Shown piece after piece: positions 19,025 to 27,665 of a stretch of 64,000 nt of DNA (its first letter is position 1; each line of letters begins with the position of its first letter). Source of the DNA: Alphaproteobacteria bacterium (GTDB lineage: Bacteria > Pseudomonadota > Alphaproteobacteria > GCA-2731375); contig JADHTB010000003.1 in assembly GCA_016776605.1 (NCBI GenBank), positions 186,001-250,000 of the forward strand. Reading direction: 5' to 3'. The notes beneath the pieces were generated by a model. It saw nothing but the letters and a program-made list of their open reading frames with translations. It ran no database searches and had not been told where the DNA came from. A program made the translations under genes and the position numbers.

Positions 19025-19870
19025 TCAGGATGCTTTCGGCAGCGCGTCCAAATCGGCCAGTTTCTGATGCCGAAAGGCGCCCCACAAAGCCGCGCCAATG
19101 GCGCCGGCGTAAATGGAATCGGGGTGGCTTTGCAGGGTCAAATTCATCTTTTGCGCCACCATGCGTTCCGCCATGGTCGCCACCAGACCGCTGTCGTTGG
19201 CCAGACCGCCGGTTACCAGTACCACGCCCTCGTCAACGCGGGTGGATTTCAGCAGCTTCACCAGCCTGTCGGCCATGGAGGTGTGAATGCCCTTCAGGAT
19301 GTTCTGGGTCGAAATGCCCCGGCTGACCATGTTGATCACATCGGTTTCCGCCAATACGGCGCAGATGGAACTGACGGCCTCCGGGTCATCGGCCTGTTGC
19401 GACAATGCACCAACCTCGTCCAGGGCGACGCCCAGATAGCGGGCGATATTTTCCAGGAACTGCCCGGAGCCCGAGGCGCACTGACTGGTCATCTTGTAGG
19501 TCAGAACCTTGCCCCGTTCGTCCACCCGGATGGCCCGGCCATGCAGGGCGCCCACATCCATGGCCGCGCGGGTTTCGGGCTGTAGATAAATGGCGCCACG
19601 GGCATGGGTGGTCATGGAGTAGAAGTGCCCGGTGCGAAATTCAATATTCTCGCCTTCACCGGTGGTTGACACATAGTCGATGTCGTCCTCCATCAGGCCC
19701 GCCTCGGCCAGCATTTCATCAAAACATTGACGCGCCAGCTCCATGGGGTCGCGGCGGCGAATACGTTCCACCCGTTTGCTCAGCCATTCAGGCTTTTCGC
19801 CGCCCTGGCTCTGAAACAGCACGCCCTTGATGGCGCCGCTGCCGACGTCGATACCTGCCGTGGTCTGCAT
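19025..19870 (-). CDS. bcrD: Benzoyl-CoA reductase ATPase subunit D-like
   Basis: This 281-aa ASKHA-fold ATPase has phosphate loop AGIDVGSGAIKG at its start, STTGEG, and TGGLANDSG near the C terminus. C131 in TSQCASGSG and C170 in SSICAVLAE match the two cysteines that, one pair per subunit, hold the bridging [4Fe-4S] cluster in HgdC-type activators. Its length equals that of Thauera BcrD. It starts 1 bp after bcrA. The presence of two different activator subunits distinguishes the benzoyl-CoA reductase layout from 2-hydroxyacyl-CoA dehydratases, which use one. Methyl-benzoyl-CoA reductase is an alternative. Confidence 0.88.
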   Translation of the reverse strand: MQTTAGIDVGSGAIKGVLFQSQGGEKPEWLSKRVERIRRRDPMELARQCFDEMLAEAGLMEDDIDYVSTTGEGENIEFRTGHFYSMTTHARGAIYLQPETRAAMDVGALHGRAIRVDERGKVLTYKMTSQCASGSGQFLENIARYLGVALDEVGALSQQADDPEAVSSICAVLAETDVINMVSRGISTQNILKGIHTSMADRLVKLLKSTRVDEGVVLVTGGLANDSGLVATMAERMVAQKMNLTLQSHPDSIYAGAIGAALWGAFRHQKLADLDALPKAS

Positions 19871-19871
19871 A

Positions 19872-21209
19872 TCAATGCCCTCCTGCTTGTGCTGCGTCCG
19901 CTTCTATGGCCCGGCGCGCGAAGGTCGCCGCGCCCAGGGCGCCGGTGTAGATGGAGTCCGGATCGATGTTGATGGTCAGATCGCCGTAGTTTTCCTTGAT
20001 CAATTGCTTCAGGGCCTTCACGGCGGCGCCGTTATTGGCAACCCCGCCGGTGAAGGTGAATTGATCGCGAATGCCCCCTGAACGGGACAGGATCGACATG
20101 GCGCGCAGGATGATGGCCCGGTGCAGGCCGGCCAGAATATCCTCCCGCGCCTCGCCCAACGACAACCGGTCACGCAATTCGGCACCGGCGAACACGGTGC
20201 AGGTGGAATTAATGCGGACGTTGCGGGTTGATTTCAGGGCCAGGGGCCCCAATTCGTGCAGGCCCAAATTCATCTCGTCGGCGATATAGCCCAGATAGCG
20301 GCCACAGCCGGCGGCGCAGCGGTCGTTCATTTGAAAATTTTCGACGATGCCGGCGGGATCGACCTGGATTGCCTTGGTATCCTGACCGCCGATGTCCAAC
20401 ACCGTCGCGGTATCGGGATACATCACATGGGCGCCCAGGCCGTGGCAGAGAATTTCCGAACGAATATGTTCCTTGGAAAACGGCAGCCGGGCCCGGCCAT
20501 AGCCGGTGCCGATGACGTAGGTTTCCTCCAACGTCATATCCAGTGCGGCCTTGACCGGCGCGCGCACCGCATCGGATGCCGCCGACAAGTCATCGAAGGC
20601 GATAAAGGTACGGTCCAGTGCCCGCATCAGCTTATCGGACAGGCTTTCATCGGAAATACGGTTCTCCACATCGATGATGGAACGGTCATAAACATTCAAT
20701 ACGTAGTCAAAGGGCAGTTTGCATTCCCCGGCCACCTCCTCGCCCACCGCCAGGTAGCGCGAACCGGCGATATCACGGAAGAAGTCCGACTTGCGGTTAG
20801 CGCCGGCCGCGAATTGCGCCGGCGCCTCCCTGTTCAGGCGGCGAAAAATCTCTGCCAGGGCTTCGTGCAGCGCCGCCGTATCGGCGCCAAAGCGGTCAGG
20901 CGCGGCGTTGGCGGTGCAGGTCTGTTCCAGGTCCGCCAGCTGCTCCAAAAATTGTTCCAGACGGAAATCCCGAACCAGCTGATCCAGAAAACTATCCAGG
21001 CGGCCGTCCAGGGCCCTCACCCCATCCAGGCTATGGCGGAACAAATAGAAGCGGGCGTTCAACAACGCCTCCTGCTTTGCGACCTCGGCCGCCACATCAT
21101 AGTTGGAGCGGGAATTGGTAATGCCCCGGCCTATAACCTGCAGGTCTTCGTTCATGACCACCGCCTTGGTGGTGGTGGAGCCTAGATCGATCCCGACAAA
21201 GCATTGCAT
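19872..21209 (-). CDS. bcrA: Benzoyl-CoA reductase ATPase subunit A-like
   Basis: This 445-aa ASKHA ATPase begins [17 protein letters not shown]. An insertion of about 150 residues follows (characteristic of BcrA over BcrD), then [26 protein letters not shown] and the cluster ligands in [11 protein letters not shown] and [12 protein letters not shown]. With BcrD it would form the ATP-driven electron activator that passes low-potential electrons to the BcrBC core. Length agrees with Thauera BcrA. It is separated from the upstream bcrB by a 115-bp gap that is almost filled by repeat B1, so it may be translated or expressed at a different level from bcrCB. Confidence 0.9.
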   Translation of the reverse strand: MQCFVGIDLGSTTTKAVVMNEDLQVIGRGITNSRSNYDVAAEVAKQEALLNARFYLFRHSLDGVRALDGRLDSFLDQLVRDFRLEQFLEQLADLEQTCTANAAPDRFGADTAALHEALAEIFRRLNREAPAQFAAGANRKSDFFRDIAGSRYLAVGEEVAGECKLPFDYVLNVYDRSIIDVENRISDESLSDKLMRALDRTFIAFDDLSAASDAVRAPVKAALDMTLEETYVIGTGYGRARLPFSKEHIRSEILCHGLGAHVMYPDTATVLDIGGQDTKAIQVDPAGIVENFQMNDRCAAGCGRYLGYIADEMNLGLHELGPLALKSTRNVRINSTCTVFAGAELRDRLSLGEAREDILAGLHRAIILRAMSILSRSGGIRDQFTFTGGVANNGAAVKALKQLIKENYGDLTINIDPDSIYTGALGAATFARRAIEADAAQAGGH

Positions 21210-21223
21210 GACTAGATCCTCCT

Positions 21224-21327
21224 AGAGCAACCTGCGTTCATTTGAACGCAGATAAGTTGCTCGAACTCTTAGAACTAGATCAAATTATCAGCCGAAAAAC
21301 GCTTCCGTTTTTAGGCTGTTTGATCTA
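21224..21327. repeat. Family B structured repeat (B1), inside the bcr operon
   Basis: This element of about 104 bp has two nested hairpins. The first is outer AGAGCAAC...GTTGCTC around CTGCGTTCA-TT-TGAACGCAG. The second is outer AGATCAAA...TTTGATCT around GCCGAAAAACG-CTT-CCGTTTTTAGGC. It overlaps the bcrB stop codon and occupies nearly the whole bcrB-bcrA gap. A relative (B2) lies at 36149. Confidence 0.9.
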
Positions 21328-22614
21328 GGCGGCCTGAATGGCGCCCTTTTGTTGCAGCATCTGGAAATAGCTTTCCAACCGGTTCTTAACGTTGGCGGCC
21401 GAGAAATAGCGCGGATCGACCAGATCGGTTTCGATGAAGGCGGCGGGCTTGCCAGTGCGTTTTTCGATCTCGCGCAGCATCAATAACTGGCCGGCGGAAA
21501 AGCTGTTGCAGCTTTTCACGGAATTGATCACCAGGCCGTCCGCCTGATAATCCTCCATGTAGTTGCACAGCATTCTGATCCGCGCCGGCAGGCTTAGATT
21601 GGTGTAACAACCCAAACAATAATCGGCCAGGGATTCGATGGGGTGATCCGGGTCGTGGCGAAAGCCGAAATCATAGACGCCGCCGACCTTGGTGTAGGTC
21701 GAGGCGACGACCACGGCGCCTTCGTCATAGAACATCTTCCAGAATTCGCGGAAGTTGGTGTAATTCGGCGTGCCTTCAACGACCAGGCGGAAGCGTTCCT
21801 TGCCGAAATCACCTTCCGGCGTGACCGGGCCCTGGCCGTTCGCCAGACGCTGTTCGATTTCGCCCCGCAGGGTGCGGTAATATTCCGTTGCGGCCTCGGT
21901 GCCGCGAAACGCGGTGAAGATCGGGCCGATGTAATAGACGCCGCCGAAAAAGGCATCAATGGGCGATGGCTTGTTCTTGGCCGATTGCAGGATCCAGACC
22001 AGATCATCCTCGGCCTTGGCCGATTCCCGCATATATTGCCGCAGCCGGTCCATGTCGAACTTGACGCCGCTGACCCGCTCCAGGGTCGGAATGACATCCT
22101 CCTTCAACTGCTTGACCACATAGTCGCGCATGTTCTGGGTGATTTTGCCGTCGGCCTGATAGGGCACATGCAACATGATGGTTTCGCAGTCATAATGTTC
22201 GCGCACCAGCTCGAACCATTTCATGAAGGTGAAACAGCCGGTGTAGGAAAGCAGCAGCACATCCGGGTCCGGCAGCTTGTCCCCCGTGGGGCCGATATTA
22301 CCCTGCAGCATCATGCCGAGGTCGGATTTGACGTAGGTGCAGACGTCCTCGGACTGGCCGTTGCGCTCCGCCTCCATGATCAGGCGGCCGGTTTTTTTGC
22401 GCATGCCGTTTTGCAGGGCGTTGATCTCGGGAAAATTGCGGACCAGATCAAAGCACATCAGCAATTCGTTCAGGTTGCCCGGCACGAAGGTTGAACAGAC
22501 CTTGCGGCCCTCTTCGTTCGCCGTGGACAGGGATTTGAAGTTGGTATCGATCATTTCCTTCTGCTTCAGCATGGAAGGTTCTTTGATCACATCCTGTGGG
22601 GCTGCGTTGCTCAT
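21325..22614 (-). CDS. bcrB: Benzoyl-CoA reductase core subunit B-like
   Basis: This protein of 429 aa is in the HgdB/BcrB family that binds a [4Fe-4S] cluster and the aromatic CoA ester. It contains LLSYTGCFTFMKWFELVREHY, VGGVYDFGFRHDP, YCLGCYTNLSLPARIRML and the terminal NSVKSCNSFSAGQLLM with candidate cluster cysteines. The ATG at 22614 has GGAG 6 nt upstream. It overlaps the bcrC stop, so the two are translationally coupled. The track start at 22776 adds 54 residues lying inside bcrC. Length fits Thauera BcrB, about 430 aa. Its stop codon is within repeat B1. Confidence 0.88.
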   Translation of the reverse strand: MSNAAPQDVIKEPSMLKQKEMIDTNFKSLSTANEEGRKVCSTFVPGNLNELLMCFDLVRNFPEINALQNGMRKKTGRLIMEAERNGQSEDVCTYVKSDLGMMLQGNIGPTGDKLPDPDVLLLSYTGCFTFMKWFELVREHYDCETIMLHVPYQADGKITQNMRDYVVKQLKEDVIPTLERVSGVKFDMDRLRQYMRESAKAEDDLVWILQSAKNKPSPIDAFFGGVYYIGPIFTAFRGTEAATEYYRTLRGEIEQRLANGQGPVTPEGDFGKERFRLVVEGTPNYTNFREFWKMFYDEGAVVVASTYTKVGGVYDFGFRHDPDHPIESLADYCLGCYTNLSLPARIRMLCNYMEDYQADGLVINSVKSCNSFSAGQLLMLREIEKRTGKPAAFIETDLVDPRYFSAANVKNRLESYFQMLQQKGAIQAA

Positions 22615-23777
22615 CATGCACTCCAAAGTTTGATTGAATCGGCGAAGGTGCCCGCCTGCTCGCGGATGGCCTGTAGTTGTCCGGTGTTTTCGGCATACTT
22701 GAAGGCGGTGAAGGGGATATCGACCTTGTTCAAGGCCTCCTGCAACATGGGCCGGTCCAACAGGGCCGGGTCGCAAAAGCTCGGCGCCGCGAAGATCACC
22801 CCTTCGGCACCGCTGCTGCGCACCTGTTCGATCAGGAATTTGCCCTTGTCCGCTTTGTCCGGCTCGAACTTGGCCGAGGTGGCGGCGGAATGATGCAGAA
22901 AGGCCTTCGACAGGTTTTCCAGCGGGTCGCCGGCCGTGGGCACGTCATCCAGCAGCCAGCGGGTAATCAACAGGAAATCATCGTCCACCACATAGCAACC
23001 CGCCAATTCCAGGGATTTGATCAGGCCCAGGGGCGGTTGCTCGCAGAACACGCCGTTGACCACGACCCGGCAATTGTCCCGCCGTGGCCGCTCTTCCTCT
23101 GCCGCGGCGGCGACATAGTCGCGCAGCAATTGGCTGTGTTCCTCCACCGGCAGGACCATGCCGGCGCGCAACAGCAAATAAAGCTCGGATGTCGGCGCTT
23201 GCCAGGGTCGCTCGGCGCGATATTGGTAAAGCGCCGCGATTGCCTTGCGGTTGTCGTTATAGACGGCGATGGACTGGCGCAGATCGTCATCGCTGATAGG
23301 GCGGCCCACCAGTTCGCCCAGATCATCGCGCAGGGATTGCAGTTCATGGATATAAAAGGTGCCGGCGATATCGTCGCGATAGGTCTGCGGCACATCGAAG
23401 TAGCGCACGTACTTGTCCTTGAACAGCAGTTGCCACATGCCGGACAGGTTTCGAATGACATCGCAGATACTGGGAAACAGCATGCCGTCCAGGCTGTCCA
23501 GGCGGCCCGTCAGACCCAATTCGATGGTGGAGCGGGGGATGCGGCAAATATAACTTTGATAGTAAGCGTCGCCGTGGATCACTTCCAACTGATCGCCGCC
23601 GCCGAAAATACCCACCGGCAGCATGCCGGCGGCATGGATGATCTCGCGCGGCACATAGATCGGTAAATAACCGATCGCCTTGCGCCCCGGCTCAGCCGCC
23701 TTCCAATCCTTGACGGCGTTGAAATCCAGGTCGTCGAACAGAGCCTGGCAGCGGTCGACAATTTCTTGCACGGTCAT
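22614..23777 (-). CDS. bcrC: Benzoyl-CoA reductase core subunit C-like
   Basis: This 387-aa protein is the second HgdA/B-type core subunit and has the size of Thauera BcrC (about 386 aa). Recognisable parts are AIGYLPIYVPREIIHAAGMLPVG, the cysteine-bearing YYQSYICRIPRSTIELGL and FPSICDVIRNLSGMW, and a C-terminal GAEGVIFAAPSFCDPALL. It is the first gene of the minus-strand operon bcrC-bcrB-bcrA-bcrD-ferredoxin. Its 240-bp upstream region is shared with korA and holds the 9-6-9 palindrome. It should dearomatise benzoyl-CoA or a close analogue anaerobically. Confidence 0.88.
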   Translation of the reverse strand: MTVQEIVDRCQALFDDLDFNAVKDWKAAEPGRKAIGYLPIYVPREIIHAAGMLPVGIFGGGDQLEVIHGDAYYQSYICRIPRSTIELGLTGRLDSLDGMLFPSICDVIRNLSGMWQLLFKDKYVRYFDVPQTYRDDIAGTFYIHELQSLRDDLGELVGRPISDDDLRQSIAVYNDNRKAIAALYQYRAERPWQAPTSELYLLLRAGMVLPVEEHSQLLRDYVAAAAEEERPRRDNCRVVVNGVFCEQPPLGLIKSLELAGCYVVDDDFLLITRWLLDDVPTAGDPLENLSKAFLHHSAATSAKFEPDKADKGKFLIEQVRSSGAEGVIFAAPSFCDPALLDRPMLQEALNKVDIPFTAFKYAENTGQLQAIREQAGTFADSIKLWSA

Positions 23778-23910
23778 CTTGGTTTTGCTCCCGAATAGTA
23801 GCCATAACCTCGTCGTCTTCCCCTGACTTCGCCGTTCCCCTAAAAGTTCAATCGCTACTGATCATCCTGGACTTGCTTGCCGCCGCCGCCAAAAAAACAC
23901 CCCAAAAGCA

Positions 23911-23940
23911 TTGACGAAATCTGTCTGATCAAGCTATTAT
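23911..23940 (+). promoter_or_regulatory. Putative sigma70 promoter for korAB operon
   Basis: TTGACG at 23911 and TATTAT at 23935 are 18 bp apart and read toward korA. The -10 overlaps the left arm of the palindrome at 23936-23959, so a bound repressor would block it. A reverse TTGACG (CGTCAA at 23971) faces bcrC, but I see no good -10 for that direction. Confidence 0.5.
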
Positions 23941-23959
23941 GGTAATCAAGTACCATAAT
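23936..23959. promoter_or_regulatory. Perfect 9-6-9 palindromic operator between bcrC and korA
   Basis: ATTATGGTA-N6-TACCATAAT is a perfect inverted repeat in the divergent bcr/kor control region. Its length suits a dimeric winged-helix regulator. The Rrf2 protein encoded at the end of the kor operon is the obvious local candidate, by analogy with BadM, an Rrf2 repressor of benzoyl-CoA reductase genes in Rhodopseudomonas palustris. Confidence 0.65.
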
Positions 23960-24015
23960 GCGGTTTTAGTCGTCAAGTGGCAAAACGAATGACCAAACGT
24001 ATGAAGGGACAATCG

Positions 24016-25794
24016 ATGACACAGGTAGAGACGCAAAGCCGCGCTTCGGTGCCCGCTGCGATCACGGCGACTATGGCGGCGGCGGAAACGCCTAGCATCG
24101 CCATTGCCATGTTGGGCAGTGGTGGGTCCGGCGTCATGACGGCGGCGGAAATTCTGCTGCGGGCCGCCGCGCGGGCGGGCTATTTCGGCTTGATGACGAA
24201 AACCTTCGGACCGCAAATTCGCGGGGGCGAGGCCGCCGCCTTCGTCACCCTGTCAACCCGGCCGGTGGAAACCCAGGCCGATCAGATCGACTTGCTGTTC
24301 GCCATCGATTGGAAAAACGCCGAACGATTTGCCGGCGAACTGCAATTAGGCCCGGACACATTGGTAATTTCCGGCGACGTGGGCGCCGCGCTGCCCGACA
24401 TCGTGACCGGGCCACGGCCCCGTCTGGGCGAGGTCAACCTGAAAACCCTGACCCGGTCCCACAAAGGCGTCCGGCCCAACATGGTTGCACTGGGCACGGT
24501 GGGGGGCGCCATCGGTTTGCCGCGGCATGCGATAGCGGAGTTAATTGCCGAACGCCTGGGTAAAAAAGGCGAAGCGGCCATGACCCAGGGTTTGACCGCC
24601 GTCGATCTGGGTTATGACGAGGCGGCAAATTTCGCCGTGGCCAAACTGGCGCCGCCGTTGGGGGACAGCGCGCGCTGGATCATTTCCGGCAATCAGGCGG
24701 CGGGTTATGGCGCTATACGGGGCGGGGTCCGCTTTGCCGCCGCCTATCCCATCACCCCGGCCACGGAAATCCTGGAATGGCTGGCCCCGCGTCTGCAAAA
24801 GATCGGTGGCTTGCTGGTGCAGGCAGAGGATGAGTTGGCCTCCATCAACATGATCATCGGCGGCTCGTTCGGTGGCGCGGCCGTGCTGACCGCGACCTCC
24901 GGCCCTGGGCTGGCATTAATGAGCGAGTCCATCGGCCTTGCCGTGGCGGCGGAAATACCCCTGCTGGTGATTAATGTCATGCGCGGCGGGCCGTCCACGG
25001 GCATCCCCACGAAATCGGAACAATCCGACTTGAACATTGCCGTTTACGGCTTGCACGGGGATGCCCCCCACGTGGTGACGGCACCGAATTCCATTTCCGA
25101 CTGTCTGTTCACGGCGCAATGGTCCACCCATCTGGCGGAAGCCATGCAAGTCCCGGCCATCATGCTGTCCGACCAATCTTTCGGCCAGGCCCTGGGCATC
25201 GTGGAAAAGCCAGCGGCGCTGGCCTTTGCCACCCACCGGGCGGTGGCCGAGGCGCCGGCGCAGGACTATCAACGCTATGCCGTGACCGCTTCCGGCGTCT
25301 CACCCATGGCCCTGCCCGGCACGCCCGGTGGGCAATACACCGCCGATGGTCTGGAACACAGCGAAAGCGGCACGCCCTCCTCCGCCGTTAATGATCATAA
25401 TAGGCAGTTGGAGAAGCGCTTGCGCAAGGTGGTGGAATTTGATTACGGCGATCACTGGGCCCAGATTGAAGGCGACGGACCCGCCGCCATCATCACCTGG
25501 GGCTCCGCCACCGGGCCGGTGCGTCAGGCCATGCGGCGGGTTGATCCCGACGGCACGCGCCTGCGCCTGATCTCTCTGCGTTTGATCAGCCCGGCCCAAC
25601 CGGCGCGCCTGGCTCAGGCCTTGACGGGTTGCGGCCAAATCCTGGTCGTCGAACAAAGCCAGATGGCGCAGTTCTTTGGCCATCTGAAGGCGCAATTCGA
25701 TCTGCCCCCAATGGCCGGTCTATACGCCCGGCCGGGGCCGCAACCGTTTCGGGTGGCGGAGATCGCCGCCAAGTTAGAGGAGTGGCTATCATGA
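24016..25794 (+). CDS. korA: 2-oxoacid:ferredoxin oxidoreductase, fused gamma-alpha subunit
   Basis: This 592-aa subunit has an N-terminal gamma domain (MLGSGGSGVMTAAEILL, KTFGPQIRGGEAAAF) joined to an alpha pyrimidine-binding domain (FAAAYPITPATEILEWL, TSGPGLALMSE, MRGGPSTGIPT). This is the 2-oxoglutarate:ferredoxin oxidoreductase layout that in Thauera and Magnetospirillum sits beside bcr genes and reduces the ferredoxin used for ring reduction. The ATG at 24016 has AAGGGA 6 nt upstream; the GTG in the track at 23977 lacks a site. It overlaps korB by 4 bp. A pyruvate-type substrate cannot be excluded. Confidence 0.88.
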   Translation: MTQVETQSRASVPAAITATMAAAETPSIAIAMLGSGGSGVMTAAEILLRAAARAGYFGLMTKTFGPQIRGGEAAAFVTLSTRPVETQADQIDLLFAIDWKNAERFAGELQLGPDTLVISGDVGAALPDIVTGPRPRLGEVNLKTLTRSHKGVRPNMVALGTVGGAIGLPRHAIAELIAERLGKKGEAAMTQGLTAVDLGYDEAANFAVAKLAPPLGDSARWIISGNQAAGYGAIRGGVRFAAAYPITPATEILEWLAPRLQKIGGLLVQAEDELASINMIIGGSFGGAAVLTATSGPGLALMSESIGLAVAAEIPLLVINVMRGGPSTGIPTKSEQSDLNIAVYGLHGDAPHVVTAPNSISDCLFTAQWSTHLAEAMQVPAIMLSDQSFGQALGIVEKPAALAFATHRAVAEAPAQDYQRYAVTASGVSPMALPGTPGGQYTADGLEHSESGTPSSAVNDHNRQLEKRLRKVVEFDYGDHWAQIEGDGPAAIITWGSATGPVRQAMRRVDPDGTRLRLISLRLISPAQPARLAQALTGCGQILVVEQSQMAQFFGHLKAQFDLPPMAGLYARPGPQPFRVAEIAAKLEEWLS

Positions 25795-26633
25795 CCCCCA
25801 CCACCCCAGATACTGCCTGTGCGCTGACCGCGCGGGATTACAAGTCCGATCTGAAGCCGGTCTGGTGTCCGGGCTGCGGTGACTTCTCCATCCTGATGTC
25901 GATCACCATGGCCATGGCCCAGATTGGCCGCCCGCCCGAGGAAGTCGCCGTGATATCCGGTATCGGCTGTTCCTCGCGGGTGCCGGCCTATACCAATTGC
26001 TATGGCTTTCATGGGGTTCATGGCCGGGCCCTGCCGTTGGCCACCGGCCTGAAATTGAGCCGGCCCGATTTGCTGGTGCTCGCCGCGGGCGGCGATGGGG
26101 ACGGCTATTCCATTGGTGGCAATCACTTCCTGCACGCCTGCCGGCGCAACGTGGATCTGACCTACATCGTTATGGACAATCAGGTCTATGGCATGACCAA
26201 GGGGCAGCCATCGCCCACCACGCCGCCCGAATGGGACAGCGCCCTGGTGCCGGGTGGTACCGGTTTGCGCCCCTTCCATCCCCTGGTCATCGCCCTGGCG
26301 GCGGGAGCCAACTTCGTCGCCCGCTCGTTCTCGGGCGACGCCAACGGTACGGCGCAAATCATTGTCGATGCGATCCGGCATCCGGGTTTTTCCCTGATCG
26401 AAATTCTCAGCCCCTGCGTTACCTTTCGCCCGGAAGAGCGGGATTGGGCGAAACAGGTCCACCCGGCGGCGGTGGCGGAAACCGGCGACCGGGCCCAGGC
26501 CGCGCGCCGGGTCCTGACCGACGACGGTTTCAATACGGGCATTCTGTATCGCGGCGACCGGGAGCCCTATCAGCCGGCCTTTCATCCGGTTGAGGTCGAA
26601 GGCGCCGACTTTGATGCGGACTTCCTGCCATGA
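25791..26633 (+). CDS. korB: 2-oxoacid:ferredoxin oxidoreductase, beta (ThDP) subunit
   Basis: This 280-aa beta subunit has cluster and ThDP motifs LKPVWCPGCGDFSILMS, GIGCSSRVPAY and the metal-binding GGDGDGYSIGGNHF...DNQVYGMTKGQ. It starts at an ATG overlapping the korA stop (ATGA), and its own stop overlaps the start of the ferritin-like gene in the same way. Together with KorA it should oxidise 2-oxoglutarate, an end point of acetyl-CoA oxidation, and deliver the electrons to the bcr-linked ferredoxin. This coupling is inferred from position and from the Thauera precedent. Confidence 0.9.
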   Translation: MTPTTPDTACALTARDYKSDLKPVWCPGCGDFSILMSITMAMAQIGRPPEEVAVISGIGCSSRVPAYTNCYGFHGVHGRALPLATGLKLSRPDLLVLAAGGDGDGYSIGGNHFLHACRRNVDLTYIVMDNQVYGMTKGQPSPTTPPEWDSALVPGGTGLRPFHPLVIALAAGANFVARSFSGDANGTAQIIVDAIRHPGFSLIEILSPCVTFRPEERDWAKQVHPAAVAETGDRAQAARRVLTDDGFNTGILYRGDREPYQPAFHPVEVEGADFDADFLP

Positions 26634-27166
26634 ACACCGCCAGCCCATACGACCACTCATCTGTCGTCTTCGCCGACCGCGAAACGCTGTTGGCGCATGC
26701 CTATGCCATCGAGCTGGAGGCGGCCGAACGCTACCAGGCCCTGGCCGAACAAATGTATAGCTGCGGCAATGACGAAGTCGCCGACCTGTTTGCCAAGCTG
26801 GCGGAGATCGAAGGCAAGCATGCCGCGGAACTCAGCCTTGAACATGGCGCTGCCAGCACACCGATGGCGGCGGCGGACTACATGTGGTCCGGCTTGGAAT
26901 CGCCCGAAGCAATTCCGTTTGGAGACATGCATTATTTGCTGCAACCCTATCAGGCCCTGACCCTGGCCCTGGCGGCGGAGCGCCGGGCGCACGCCTTCTA
27001 TGAAGCAGCGGCGGCGCAATCGCCCAACGCGGATATCCGTACATTGGCGGCTGAATTCGCCAGCGAGGAGGCCGACCATGTATTTCTGGTCCTGGACTGG
27101 CTGCAACGCTATCCGGAACCGGAACCGGATTGGGATGAGGACATGGACCCGCCGGAGTCCCTATGA
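26630..27166 (+). CDS. Ferritin-like diiron protein (rubrerythrin-type domain)
   Basis: This 178-aa four-helix protein has carboxylate/histidine pairs expected of a diiron centre: AIELEAAERYQALAE, AEIEGKHAAEL, AAERRAHAFYEAAA and FASEEADHVFLV. No C-terminal rubredoxin domain is present; the tail is acidic (PEPEPDWDEDMDPP). It is translationally coupled to korB. Proteins of this kind reduce peroxide or bind iron, so protection of the oxygen-sensitive Kor/Bcr system is a sensible but untested role. Confidence 0.8.
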   Translation: MNTASPYDHSSVVFADRETLLAHAYAIELEAAERYQALAEQMYSCGNDEVADLFAKLAEIEGKHAAELSLEHGAASTPMAAADYMWSGLESPEAIPFGDMHYLLQPYQALTLALAAERRAHAFYEAAAAQSPNADIRTLAAEFASEEADHVFLVLDWLQRYPEPEPDWDEDMDPPESL

Positions 27167-27194
27167 AGGAATGCCAGGGCGGGGGGCAGGGTTG

Positions 27195-27650
27195 ATGCAA
27201 CATTCAGAAGTTACCATTCGTGACGCGGCTGCCGGGGATATCCAGACGGTAATCCGGCTGGACGAAATCCACACCGGCCTGGCCAAGCCGGATTACTGGC
27301 GCGAGATGTTCGCCGCCTATGTGACCGCCGCGCATTTCGGGCGCTTCTTCCTGATCGCCGAGGCGGCGGGCGAGGTGGCCGGTTTCATCGTCGGCGAAAT
27401 CCGCACCTGGGAGTTTGGCTCGCCGCCCTGTGGCTGGGTCTTCGCCGTCAATGTTTCCCCGGATTGCCGGGAAGGGGGCATCGGCAGCGGCCTGCTGGAC
27501 GCCATTTGCGCGCGCTTTCGTGATTGCGGTGTGGGGACGGTCCGCACCATGATCTCGCGCAACGATCCCCTTAATTTGGCCTTTTTCCGCAGTCAGGGCA
27601 TGACGGCGGGCCCCTATATCGAGCTGGAGAAAAGCGTCGAACCAGTATGA
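27195..27650 (+). CDS. GNAT-family N-acetyltransferase
   Basis: This protein of about 151 aa has the GNAT fold: VTIRDAAAGDIQTVIRLD at the start, FLIAEAAGEVAGFIVGEI, the acetyl-CoA loop VSPDCREGGIGSGLLDAI (equivalent to Q/RxxGxG/A), and NLAFFRSQGM. The start at 27195 keeps the canonical N terminus; the track start lies 195 bp upstream within the ferritin-like gene. It could modify a protein or small molecule of the operon. Its acceptor is unknown. It is 15 bp before the Rrf2 gene. Confidence 0.85.
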   Translation: MQHSEVTIRDAAAGDIQTVIRLDEIHTGLAKPDYWREMFAAYVTAAHFGRFFLIAEAAGEVAGFIVGEIRTWEFGSPPCGWVFAVNVSPDCREGGIGSGLLDAICARFRDCGVGTVRTMISRNDPLNLAFFRSQGMTAGPYIELEKSVEPV

Positions 27651-27665
27651 ACGAAACCTGAGAAT

